This document shows, in pieces, positions 38,283-50,149 of a DNA stretch of 64,000 nucleotides. Both the position numbers and the translations under genes were made by a program. The DNA lies in contig CM043870.1 of assembly GCA_023846275.1 (NCBI GenBank), positions 10,177,527-10,241,526 of the forward strand, written 5' to 3'. Within the stretch, counting starts at the first letter, position 1, and each line of letters begins with the position of its first letter. Under the pieces are notes generated by a model, which was not told the DNA's origin, did not search any database, and saw only the letters and a list, made by a program, of their open reading frames with translations. The DNA comes from Vanilla planifolia (Eukaryota; Streptophyta; Magnoliopsida; Asparagales; Orchidaceae).

Positions 38283-40245
38283 TGAAGTGAAATATAGTGT
38301 GCAAATTTTATAAAGGGGTGAATTATGGGTTTTAAAAATAATTTTTATTATTTTTGTTTCTTAAGAATAATTTTGTGTTTGTAAAAAATCTTGATTATAT
38401 GTATATATTATCTTTAATATGATAAAAAAATAAAAGATAAAAATTGAAAATGAGACACTAGAATTTTTAGGTGGTTTGATTCAAATTAGAACTATGTCCA
38501 CCCCTAACCGAGTTTAGGAAAAGCACTACTAACAAAGGCTTACAACTTGAGGTTTTTTCTTATAATTCACCTCTAATCTACTAGCTTTTGTGGGTTTAAC
38601 TAAAATCTTAGCTTTTATGAGCTCAACCACAACACAATTTTTATGAAATCAAACCAAACTTAGGCTTTTACGAATGTTGAGCTTCCCAACCCAAGGGAAA
38701 AAGAAAAATACAATAACAGGAAAAAATTTTGATAACATTGCAAAAAATTTTATACTTGTTTATTAATGTAACCAGGTACAATGAGCTTAAATTTAAGAAG
38801 AGAAATGAGAATTTGAAATATTATAAGTGCAAGGCTTAACTAGAAAACTTTGATGATTTGAGAAGAAGTCTTAGTTGCTACTAGTAGAATTTATACTACT
38901 AGAATATAGAGCAGTGCTTTGTTGAGATCTTAAATATTGCTTCATGTTCATTAGATTTTTCACAATGGTTAGATATTTATGGAGAAAATTTTGATTATGG
39001 ACGTTAGAAAGTGTAGAACGCTATTTGAAAAGCTATAGCCAAACATCTTAAAAAGTATGTTAAAATAATTTTTCAAAATGGCTAACACAATGGTTAGACA
39101 TTATAAGGGATGAACCAAGGCCATTGGATCTAATCAGAGGTGATACCGACAATCAAATCTAATGTTGAATAAGCAAATAAGTTATGGATGGTCTGACAAA
39201 GATGGATTTGATCTTGGCCATCCAATCTTATCAGATGAGATCTGGATCATTTGATTTAATATGATAAAATTGAGATTATATATGGACCATAGAATTCAAA
39301 TAGGAGAGATTTATGCCATCAGATTGAGGATAGATTATGTAAAATGATGGAAATAAAGATAAACATCTAATGAAGTCAAACGAGATCAAGACCATCAAAT
39401 GGATCAATAGGCTATAATAGATGAAACAGCAACCATCCAATTAGCTCATCAAATGAACAATTGGATTAAATTAAGATCATAGTTTAAATACAGAGGTGAT
39501 CTCCATAGTGCGATCATGAAAATGCAAGATCAAATGGTGCTGAGTGTTGTCGATTTTTGATGCAGATAGGCACAAGGATTTAGTCATACATTGTAGAAAT
39601 GGAGTACTTGGAACTTAAAACCGTTCGCACGGAGGTGTTATGTAGAATGGTCAAGTGCTGCTTGGCTCGATCCAATGCCATACCCTAATCCAGTTTAGGA
39701 TTTACTATCATCTTGAATCAACTATACCTAATTTTCTTGACCAAAGGTTTGCAAGTGCTTGCCTGGTCATGCTTGCCTTGCTTGAGAACTTTGCAAGTTG
39801 GGATTTAGAAAAAAAAATTTTATTTCAATTATTAAAGATTTAATAAAATTAACCTTTTAATTTAATCAAGGTTTGGCAAACAAACTAAAAATTTTGACAA
39901 GATGGCATTTAACCAAGAAAAGGATTATGGATTCAAAAATAAAATCCTATTTATTTGCTAAATAAAGGAGAAGATTTAATATGATTTGAGATTGATGCAA
40001 AGCATGAGTACCTTCAAAATCATCAAGTTAACATTTAAAAAAAATATCAAGGCTTGTTGTGTTTGCATTTAATCTTTGAAACTTGTTAAACACTCCCAGG
40101 TGCTTGAAAGACCACTAATTTATCATCTTTTAAGGTGCATGACTTGTTCATTACAAACTACACATGATTCACACTAGACAAACCCATTAAAATAGCATGC
40201 TAAGCATTTAAGGCTCTACTCATCAAACACATGGGTGACTTAACA
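38283..40245 (-). repeat. Left LTR (3' LTR) of the second nested copia
   Basis: Begins TGAAGTGAAAT (the other copy has TGATGTGAAAT) and ends cttaaca. Collinear with 45,344-47,410, including the cttatgggttttaaaa block and the gatccgat-type direct text near 39.2/46.3 kb. Confidence 0.9.
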
Positions 40246-40760
40246 ATCTATCCCTTTTGATGATGACAAGTCATAAATATTTAGATAAAATATAATAAGG
40301 AAAAAAATTTAAGAAATGATAAAATATATTAAAAATAAAATATATATGCTCCCTTTTATTTTATGCTCCTCTTTATTATATGCTCCCCCTCACTTATCTA
40401 AACAATAACTATTCTCTCGCTTTGACACAATCAAAAGGGACATAATTTATATAATTTCTATTATACCTAATTATTGTCGTATGATTTGAAATTGTTTGGT
40501 TAGAAGGGACTTAATAAATTTGTTGGCTAATTCTTTTTTGGTAGAAATATATTCAAATTCTACAAAGCCTTTGGCTACTTAATCCCTATTGAAATGATAT
40601 CTTACATCAATGTGCTTGGTCCTAGAATGATGAACTTGATTCTTTGCTAAGGCCAAGGCACTAGTATTATCAATTCAAATGGGAGTATGTGAGAGATCTA
40701 AAACATAATCATGAAGTTGTTGTCTTAACCATAATATTTGGGCAAAACAACTTCTAATCC

Positions 40761-41860
40761 CTACATACTAACTTTTGTGGTCGATAGGGCTATGTAATTT
40801 TTCTTCTTGTTTAACCATGAAATTAGACAACTTCCTAGGAATTGACATGTACCAGAGGTACTTTTCCTATCTATCCTAGAACCTATAAAGTTTGAATATT
40901 TGTAACCTATAAGATCACATGAAAGAGTATTTCTAGAGTACCATAAACCTAAGTTTATTATGCCTTTTAAATATTTAAAGATTGATTTAATCATTTTTAA
41001 ATGGCTTTCTTTAGGATTTGATTAGAATCATACTAAATAATATGTCTAGTTTACTTGCCATAAGATATGATCTAATTAGACCTCTATAAAATTTTTGATT
41101 GCTTAATTTGTAAATCTAAAAAAAGTTTATCTCACTCATCATACTCATCTTAAATTCTCTTACTATTAAGTCACTAAAATTCTTTACACATATTTTAATT
41201 TATAATTCAAAAAATTATGTAATCAACAAAACTTGTACAATCAACAAATGATTATTTACAAATTTTAAGAATAATGTAGTATCCAGTTTTTCTTTCTTAA
41301 ACCACTTTCAACTAGATAATTGCTCAATCTATGATACCATGCACGAAGAGCTTGATTAAGGCCATAAAGTGCCTTCTTAAGCTTATACACATAATCACCA
41401 TATGCATGGGTCTCAAAACTAGGGGATTGTTCTACATACACATCTTCTTCTATTATTTCATTTTAAAATGCATTTTTTACATCCATTTGAAATAATTTAA
41501 AATTTTTATGACAAGAATATGCCAAAAGAAATCTAATGGCCTCTAATCTTGTTATCGATGCAAATGACTCCTCAACATCTATATCTTCAACTTGGTTATA
41601 ACCCTTAACAACAAGACTAGCTTTGTTTCTAATGATCACTCTATCTTCATCTAATTTATTTTTGAATACCCATTTGGTTCCAATTACTTGTTGACCACTA
41701 GGCCTAAAGAGTAATTCCTACACTTCATTTCTCTTAAATTGATCTTATTCTACATTCATTGTTTGAACCAAATAGTCATCCTTACATGCATCTATTATAG
41801 ATACTAGTTTTGTGAAAGATATAAATACACTATGATAAATTTCTTTCAACAAAGCTCTAG
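40761..41860 (-). mobile_element. RT and RNase H of the second nested copia
   Basis: The minus strand shows copia RT similarity at about 41.8-41.3 kb (GTKWVFKNKLDED, FKLFQMDVKNAF). RNase H lies at 40,994-40,761 with the family landmarks IKSIFKYLKG, DRKSTSGTCQFLG and LISW-KK-IALSTT. The CQFLG...LISW spacing is typical of SIRE/Maximus-type elements. Broken. Confidence 0.85.
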
Positions 41861-42173
41861 TTATAATTTCTTGATTAATATCTTTTATTATTTAATCCTT
41901 TTGATGTGAATCTTGACATCTCTAATCTTTTGGCAATTGATGACTAATCTCTTCTCCTTCTTTTTTAGTTTCATTTTTGCTTTCATCCTCTTTCAAATCT
42001 AAGTTTTCTAGGACTTTATCTCTTCATATAAATTTTTATTATTTGTGTCTTCGATAAACTCATCAAACATTACATGTATTGAATCCTCTATCTTTTGAGT
42101 ATTTATATTATTAACTTTATTCGCTTTTCTAAGAGAAGAGTATCCTAAGAAAATTCTTACACTTGCTTTTTCA

Positions 42174-42695
42174 TCAAACTTGTTCAAAGTTGCTCTTCAT
42201 CATTAAGAATGGTACATTTACACCCAAAATATGAAAGTAGCTAACATTTGGTTTCTTATTTTTAAATAATTCATAAGAGGTTTTGTCAAGTATTGGCCTT
42301 AAATTAATTCTATTTATTATATAATAAGTCATATTAATTGCCTCAATCCTAAAGTACTTTAGTAGATTGTATTTAGCTAATATTATTCTATCCATCTTTA
42401 CCAATATTCTACTCTTTCTTTCTATAATCCTATTTTGTTGAGGTGTATAAGGACATGTAATTTGATGCCTCATTCCCTTGCCTTTGCAATAATTATAGAA
42501 ATCCTCATTCATAAATTCACTACCATTATCACTTTGAATACAAATTAATTTGGGATTAGTTTGTCTTTCTAACTCTTTTATTAAATTAATAAAATTTTCA
42601 AATGTCTCACTTTTACTCTTAAGAAATATAACCCAAATATATCTAGAAAAATCATCAATAATTTCAAATTCATATTTCTTTCTACCTAAACTCAA
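42174..42695 (-). mobile_element. Integrase core of the second nested copia
   Basis: The longest coding stretch left in the window (173 codons). It contains IDDFSRYIWVIFLKSKSETF, then IQSDNGSEF, then CPYTPQQNRIIERKSRILV, which is the D-D-E integrase core of Ty1/copia. It is a remnant of a broken polyprotein, and the bases around it no longer encode the whole pol. Confidence 0.9.
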
Positions 42696-43932
42696 AGGTT
42701 GTGTTGGTCTAAAAAGGTCTAAAATTATCTCTAAAGGTCTACTAGTGGTTAAGTCATTTTTTGGTTTAAAAGAAGATTTAACTTACTTTTCTATTTGGCA
42801 TGATTTACACATTTTCAAACTAATTTTGTTTGTTTAGGAAGACATCCAACTATATCTAACTTACTTTCTTTAAGATTGAATAACCTAAATGACCTAATCT
42901 TTTATGTTAGAAATAGTTCTCATTTGAAAGTGTAATAATGCATTCTATTTCACTAGCTTCAAGTTGATCAAACCTAATTACATAATTATCATCTTCTCTT
43001 CTTCCAAAAAGTTATACTTGATCATTTTATAATATGTTATAACATTGAGTATCAAAATTAATAAAGTAACTATTATCACATAATTAACTAAAACTAATTA
43101 AATTAAATTAAATTAAATTCTAACTCATCAACTAAGAAAATATTTGAAATTATAAAATTAGGCATACTTATATTACTAATTCCAATTATTATTTTCTTAG
43201 AGTTGTCACCTTATGTTACTTGTTTATCTGGCCCATGTTCTATTGATACAAACTTTCATCAGTTTCTGGTCATATAACTTAAGCATCCACTATCAAACAT
43301 CCAAGAGCTAGATCTTATTTTTTTCTTTATGTATGGTTGCATAGATTATAAAATTTTATGTTAGTAATCATAAAATATAACTTTTATTTTGCTTAATTTG
43401 TATGTTTTCTTATACATAAAATTTCTAAGTATATATTTCTAAACTAAGAATATTTCCATTACATCATATCTTCACACCATGATTATGGAGACATCTTATA
43501 TTAATTTTTCTATTTTCTAATCTTAGGAAACCAAGCAAGCTTGGGTTGATAATTAATGTTTATTAAAGAAGAATTCTCAACATTATTTTTAATTACCTAT
43601 GTGAAACAATATTTTAACTAGAAATATTTTTTCTAATTTTATAATCATTGATGGTGTGTAGTTTTCTACAACAATAAAAGCATGCAATATTTGAAATATT
43701 TTGTATGTATTCAAAAGAAGACATTCTTTTGGTTGGAAACATGAACACCATATGAAGCAATAAAACATTTTGCATGTTCAAGAAAGTGAATCTTTGTTTT
43801 TAAACCAGTAATTTTATCTTTCAAGTAAATATTCTCAATAATCCTAGAATTTTTTTCATCATAAATTTGAAGCATTTATGTTTTCTTTTTCTTATCTTCT
43901 TTCATAAAAAAATTAGAAGATCAATATTTTCA

Positions 43933-45327
43933 TTATAAAACCTTTTTAATTTTTTTATGTACACTCATTAAAGAAGTTAAAACATTGATACCTTTTGTGT
44001 AGTTATTTTCAAGAACATCACAAGACCAAGTGCTTATCTCATTCACTTCTTCTTCACTAGATCTACTTGAATCATCATTTGCCATGAAGCACAACATTCC
44101 TTCCTCATTATTTGATGTTGTGGAGTCAAAATCTTTCAAAGCACTCCAAGGAGCTTTAAAAGCTTTCTTCTTCATTCTCCTTTTTCTCATATTTTCTTTT
44201 AGTTTCTTGGAGTCGTGGACATCTGACCTAGTATGGCCGATTTGATGGCAATCATAACATCCCGATACTTTTATCTTCCTCATTCTTTTTTCTTTTTCCA
44301 ACCCATGTTTATAAAAGTTTTTGTTAAATTGTTTGCCAAACCTTTAGCATGAAAATTTACATCTTCCTCTAAATCCATAGATAGAGATGGATGCTACATC
44401 TAAATCTTCCTTGCTCGCTTTAAATGCCTAAGGTTCCTCTTTTCTTGCTCAATGCTTTGGCTTACAAGTAGAAGTATCTTCTTCAACCTTTTTATTCATC
44501 TCAAGTTTGGTCATTAATAATTTCCCAAGTAGTTCATCCAACTTGTGAGCTTATTTATATCTTTGGCTATCTTTATTATCATGGCAAGAGGATCATACTC
44601 ATTGGATATAATACTTAAAACTTTTCTTACAAAGATCTATATTAGAAACCACTTTTCTAAGATTTGCTAAGCCATTAGTAATATCAATAAATTGCATAAG
44701 CATCTTCTTTATACTTTCTCCTTAATCCATTCTAAATAATTCATAATCATGTGTAAGAAGATTTATTTTAGTTTCTTTTACTTGTGAAGTGCCTTCCTGA
44801 GTAACTTCTAATTTTTCAAACTTCATATGAGATATAAAAATTCATAACTTGATTAAATTTACTTGGAGAACTACCACAATGAGGGTAGTTGAGTACTCTT
44901 GCATTGAGTTATGCCATTCTTCTTTGATCACTACTAAGTTACTAAAAGATTTCATTTTATTTATGCATAATTGTATAGGCAAATCACATGATTTAATAAG
45001 TATTTGCTAAATTTTTAAATCAATTGATTGAATAAAAATTATAAATCTATTTTTCTAATATAAATAAAATTCACCCTTAAATAATGGTGGACAGATTAAA
45101 AAAGATCCTTCATCAAGTGTCGCACCAATATCAATCATGGATGAAGACATAATAAAAACTTAAGAAGTAACCTAACAAACACATAATTTAGAAAACATGT
45201 AAAATGATAAAAAAAAGAAATTTAAATCAATGTGCAACCAAAATGACAATTAATAAAACTAAATGAAAAAAATTAAAATGCACACGATGGATCACCCAAG
45301 TGATTTGAATCACTTTACCTAGGGAAC
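43933..45327 (-). mobile_element. Gag of the second nested copia
   Basis: The minus strand shows a CCHC zinc knuckle, CYDCHQIGHTRSDV (near 44,265), followed by a lysine-rich stretch and an acidic serine-rich segment (MLCFMANDDSSRSSEEEVNE). This arrangement is common in SIRE/Maximus gag. The N-terminal part, toward the PBS, is less well preserved. Confidence 0.8.
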
Positions 45328-45342
45328 CCACTCTGACACCAA
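45328..45342 (-). other. Primer binding site of the second nested copia
   Basis: The minus strand reads TTGGTGTCAGAGTGG, near the tRNA-iMet-type PBS, directly beside the right LTR. Confidence 0.8.
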
Positions 45343-45343
45343 T

Positions 45344-47410
45344 TGATGTGAAATCTATTGTGCAAAACTCATAAGAGGGAGGTGACTTATGGGTTTTAAA
45401 AGTAATTTTAGTTATTTTTATTTCTTAAGAATTAGTTTACATTTGTACAAAACCTTAAACAAATTATATATTATCTTTAATATGATAAAGAAAAATAAAT
45501 ATAAAAATAAAAATGAGACACAAGAATTTTTTGGTAGTTTGATTCAAATTAAAATATGTCCACCCAAACCGAGGTCGGAAACAACACCACTAACAAAAGG
45601 TTACCTCTTGAGATTTTTAAGTTACGATTCACCTCTAACCTACTAGTTTTTATGGGTTCAACTAAAACATAGGCTTTTACTAGCTCAACCCCAACTAAAT
45701 TTTTTACTAGATCAAACTAAACTCTGGCTTTTGCAAATGTCAGGCTACCTAACCCTAAAGAAAAAGAAAATAACAAAAAAAAGGAAAATGTTGATAAAGT
45801 TGTACAATTTCTTATACTTATTGATTAATGTAACAAGAAATAGTGAGCTTAAATTCAAGATTTGAAAGATTAGATGTGTAAGGTTTAGTTGAAAAACTTT
45901 GATGATTGTGAAGAAGTCATAGTTTCTTAGAGTAAAATTTATTCCAATAGAATGTAGAACAATACTTTGTTGAGATCTCAAAGATTGATTAATATTCATT
46001 AGGTTTTTCATTTACAATGTTTAGGTATTTACAAAGAAAATTTTGAATATAGCCATTAGAAAGTTTAAGAATGTTATTTAAAAAGCTACAACCAAACAAC
46101 TTAAAAAGTATATTAAAATAATTTTTCAAAATGACTAACACAATGGCGAAGTAATTAGTCATTAGGCGGGTTAAATCAGGGTCATTGGATTCAATTAGAG
46201 GAGATACTAACAGTCAGATCTAAAGCTAAGTAAGCAGATGGTTATGGATGGCCAATCAGATGGATTTGATCTTCGCCATCCGATCATGTCGGATGAGACT
46301 TGGATCATTTTATTTATCAAAGATAAATTTAAGATTAGATCTGGAACATAAGATTCACATAAGAGAGATATAGGCTATTAGATCAAGGATAGATTATGTC
46401 AAATGACTGAAATAAAGATAGCCATTTGATGAAGTTAGACGAGATCAAGATAGTTAGATGGATTAATTAGTTACAATAGATGAAGTAGTAACCATCTGAT
46501 CAACTCATCAAATGGACGGTTGCATTTGTTAAGGTCACTGTTAAAAGACGGAGGCATTATCCAACATGCGATTGCAAAAATGTGTAATTGGATGGTGCTG
46601 AGCATTGCTGGTTTTGGATGCAGATTGGCACATGGCTTTAGTCCTACATTGTAGGAAAGGTGGAGTATTTGGAACTTACAACCATTCATATAGGGGTGTT
46701 ATGCAGAGCCAAAATGAGGATGGCTCCCTCTCTGTGTACTCAAAAATTCATCACTTAGGCATACTTATAACATATAAGTTTATAATATGGGTCGACCCAT
46801 ATGTATAATTTTGATTACTACCTTGCTTGATTCAACGCCTTACCCTAAACTAGTTCAGGATTCGTTATGAGCTAGAACAGGCTCGATCCGATTTTCTTGA
46901 CCCAAGGCTTGTGACTGCTTGCCCAGTCAGGCTTGCCTGGCCTGGGAGCTTTGTAAGTTATGTGGTGGAAAATTTTTTATTTTAATTTTTAAAGATTTAA
47001 TATAATTATTTTTTTTAATTTAATCAAGGTTTAGCAAATAAAATAACATAAAATTTTGATAAGATGGAATTTAACCAAGAAAAGGATTATGGATTCAAAA
47101 ATAGAATCTTATTTTCTTGCTAAATCAAGGAGACAATTGAATATGATTTGAAATTGATATGAAATGAGAGTTTCTTTAAAATCAATAAGGTAACATTTTA
47201 AAAAAAACTTATCAAAGTTTGGTGTGCATGTGTTTAATCCTTGGAACTTGTTGAATACTCCAAGGTGTTTTGAAGATCACTAATTCATCATATTTTAAGG
47301 TGCATGTCTTGTTTATTAGAAACTATACCTAATTCATACTAAACAAGTCCATTAGAATAATATGCTAAATATTTAAGGCTTGACTGATCAAACTCAAGGG
47401 TCACTTAACA
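45344..47410 (-). repeat. Right LTR (5' LTR) of the second nested copia
   Basis: About 2.07 kb, TGATGTG...TTAACA, collinear with the left LTR. After it the interrupted gypsy LTR resumes at catgctctcatgtttagctttgc. Confidence 0.9.
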
Positions 47411-49196
47411 CATGCTCTCATGTTTAGCTTTGCTTATTGGAATAAGGAGATGATGGCCTTGTAATGATTATTTGTGGATATGAAAACCTCATAATTGGGA
47501 CATGACCATGAACTATGCTAATTTTAGAGCCTTTTTGATAGTCTAAACATGTATGTTACTTACAAGGCTTAACATGATTGATGTTATAAAATTTTTAAAC
47601 CATGTAAGAGAAAATTTTAATGTATATGTTTCTCATAATAGAGATATGATAACTTTAATTTTTTTATTATTTCTTTGTCAAAAATTAAACTTCAAGCTTG
47701 TATGTAAATACTTTTTCATGTAATAACTCATGAGAAAAAATGGTCAACCAAGCTAGAAGGTACATGCTATTTCACGTCATTACATGAAATGAATGTATAA
47801 TTATGTTGCAACATTATGTATGAAAGTACACCACATGTTATATAAATAATTAAAACCATAGCCTAAAAGATGAATCTTGTTTCAAAACATATAAATATAA
47901 CCAAAACCCCTATAAATATTGTGGCTAATAATCTTTTTGCCTTATATAAACTTGGGAAGCCAGGAACCATAGCTTGGTTAAGTCATGAGAGACATGGGCT
48001 CAACACTTCTATGGTGTGTATGGCCCATGTTTTGAGTTGGGAAGCCTTGAAAAGCTTAATATAGGGCCTTAGACTAGGTTGGGTAGGGATATGATTAACA
48101 AGAAAAATTATTTGGCTTTAGTTAGAAGTGCTAAGGCTAACGTCAGACTTTAAGATCTTATTAACAAACCATTATAAGGTTTAAAATAGAGATTAAGATG
48201 CTTAAATACAACTATATAAGGTGAGATTAACTTTAGATTTAAGATTAAAAGGCTTGGAATTATCCATAAGAGTGGGATCCATAATAGGTCTCAGTGATTG
48301 ACTAAGAAAATATCATTGGTAAGCCTTATGAATATTATAATTAAAGTTTTAGATAGTTACGATTCTAATGAAGACTTTGGAAGAAGTTGAAAGAGATTGG
48401 AATAAGACTAAGAAATGTGCTAGGTTTGGCTAAAGAAGTCATTTAGTATGAATGTTGGCTAGACCCTTAGGTTAAGTAGGTTATTTGAGTAAGACCATAA
48501 GTGCCTTATTTAGGCTCTTAGGCTATGAGATGACATCATAGATGATGATTTGGTAGATATGTGGTGGCTTAGGAGACTTCTTAAGATTGGTATGGTCATT
48601 AAGGGTTGCCTTAAAGACATAAGGGTTACTAGTGATACTTGTATGAACTTAGACTTAATTGTAATAATAATCAACTATATTTGCAACCTTAGTGAGCCCT
48701 TGGTAATGCATGCTCACTTTGGAGATAATTAGTTACCTTATTCTTTTACCTTGAAGGTAGTTACATCTGGTTGGTTGAGCTTGTAAAAGGAGCATTAGGT
48801 CACATGGTAATAATATCTATGGTTAGCTCGAAGCCATTGTATAAATAATTTGAGAAGAAAAAGTTATACATTTTGTCTCATAGGAAATAGCATGATGTTT
48901 TCAGTTATGGATGGGAGTACATGTGGCTATTAGAGACTCTTATATACCTGCGATTTGGTCTATATGATCAATGTTGTCATATGGTGTGCTGGATTACATG
49001 ACTTGATAGGAGTAAAAGTTCTATCATTATTCTCTAATATTAGAGAGTGTAGTATATTAAGAATATGATAATATGAATTTTGTTAATCACAATATAAAGA
49101 TATATATGTATATATATTTAACAAATAAAGGTGATATCTTTATGATAGTTAGGAACTAATGCCATTTGTTTACATGATTTAATCAAATAGCACATA

Positions 49197-49273
<77 letters not shown>

Positions 49274-49757
49274 TTCTTAGCAACTACATATTATTTTTAT
49301 AATGTGGTACAAAGATTTCTTATTGAGCCTCTTAGCTTACCTTCATAATTTTGTAGGATTAGGGTGTTAGAAGTTGAGTAGGAGTTAAGTTAGGAATTGC
49401 CAAAATTAGTAAATTAGTTAGATGATTTAATATCATTATTTTATCAATAATGGTAATTGTTTCTTCATTTATTTATCATCAATTATATTTTATTGGACAT
49501 GAGACTAGATCTAACTTATATATTAGACTTGGTAGTTAATTATTATGCTTTTTATTAGAGTTGGTTACTTATGTATTGTAGTGGCTCGATTGGATTTGAA
49601 TGGATAGGTTTAATGCTTTTTTATGGAAATATTTTATTTATTCTTTGGTTCTGAGTATGAGAAAAACTATTAGATTCTTAATATATTAGAATTTTTATAT
49701 TATTATATTCTAAATTATAAGTATATTTGATATTGTGATAAATGGATTTTTGTGACA
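47411..49757 (+). repeat. Right LTR of the Tekay-like gypsy, piece 3 of 3
   Basis: Aligns with 19,330-21,278 of the left LTR (gctttgcttattg, gcatgaaagtatgcaacat-type text, ttggttaagtca, gaagccttg). Ends GTGACA like the left LTR. Confidence 0.85.
49199..49272. repeat. (TA)n microsatellite inside the gypsy LTR
   Basis: About 74 bp of TA between acatact and cttcttagcaactacatatt. The left LTR has only acatacatacatt at the matching place (about 20,763). Confidence 0.95.
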
Positions 49758-49936
49758 CTAATTGTTACGAAAAAACTTCCAAAGTCCAAACACAAAATGA
49801 TATTCAAGAAGGTGAGAAAAGGGTACAGTGTAATTTTAAGAATGCAATCAAAGGCATTGGCCTCATGTTTTCAAAAAGATAAAATATAAATCTGATTATA
49901 GCAAATTATTTAAATCATTTATTTTAATAGTTCAAG

Positions 49937-50143
49937 CCATCTTTGGTTTTATAGGATTATAATGATTCTTTCGATATATTTATTTTCCACCTAAAAGTAT
50001 TTATTAAGTAGATCATAAGATTACTAAAATTAGTAAAAAAAATACTTATTTTGGTAATCTTATGATCTGCCTAATATACACTTTTTAGGTGACAAATAAA
50101 TAGATAGAAAAAATCATTATCATCTTACAAAGTTAAAGAAGGG
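49937..50143. mobile_element. MITE with about 95-bp inverted arms
   Basis: A 207-bp hairpin element. The left arm (49,937 to about 50,030) and right arm (about 50,045 to 50,143) are inverted copies. Both contain the string atcataagattac (as its complement on the right), a caccta-aaag block and ataatgatt near the ends. It is flanked by TTCAAG (49,931-49,936) and TTCAAT (50,144-50,149), a probable 5-6 bp target duplication. It encodes no protein. The superfamily cannot be fixed; the long foldback arms would fit a Mutator-like or hAT-like MITE. Confidence 0.75.
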
Positions 50144-50149
50144 TTCAAT

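Larger units (their letters stand above)
38283..47410 (-). mobile_element. Ty1/copia (SIRE/Maximus-like), minus strand, second nested copy
   Basis: This fossil of about 9.1 kb has LTRs of about 2.0 kb at 38,283-40,245 and 45,344-47,410, and an imperfect 5-bp target duplication (CATAT at 38,278, CATGC at 47,411). The PBS is at 45,328-45,342 and the purine tract at 40,246-40,260 (tcaaaagggatagat on the minus strand). The minus-strand order is gag with zinc knuckle, integrase, reverse transcriptase, RNase H, the diagnostic copia order. The LTRs look about 85% identical, so it is old. It has many breaks and no intact open frame. Confidence 0.9.
18955..49757 (+). mobile_element. Ty3/gypsy (Tekay/Del-like chromovirus) with two nested copias
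   Basis: This fossil element is opened up to about 31 kb by later insertions. On the plus strand it has an incomplete left LTR (18,955-21,278), PBS, gag, pol and a chromodomain-like tail, a purine tract at 25,599-25,610, and a right LTR in three pieces (25,611-25,961, 37,496-38,282 and 47,411-49,757). The right LTR totals about 3.5 kb, consistent with the long LTRs of Tekay/Del elements. Both LTRs end GTGACA. The LTR copies are collinear but clearly diverged, so the insertion is old. Coding parts are broken many times. Confidence 0.85.

Noticed and set aside
42550-42837. 95-codon plus-strand frame
   Set aside because: It is antisense to the copia integrase region.
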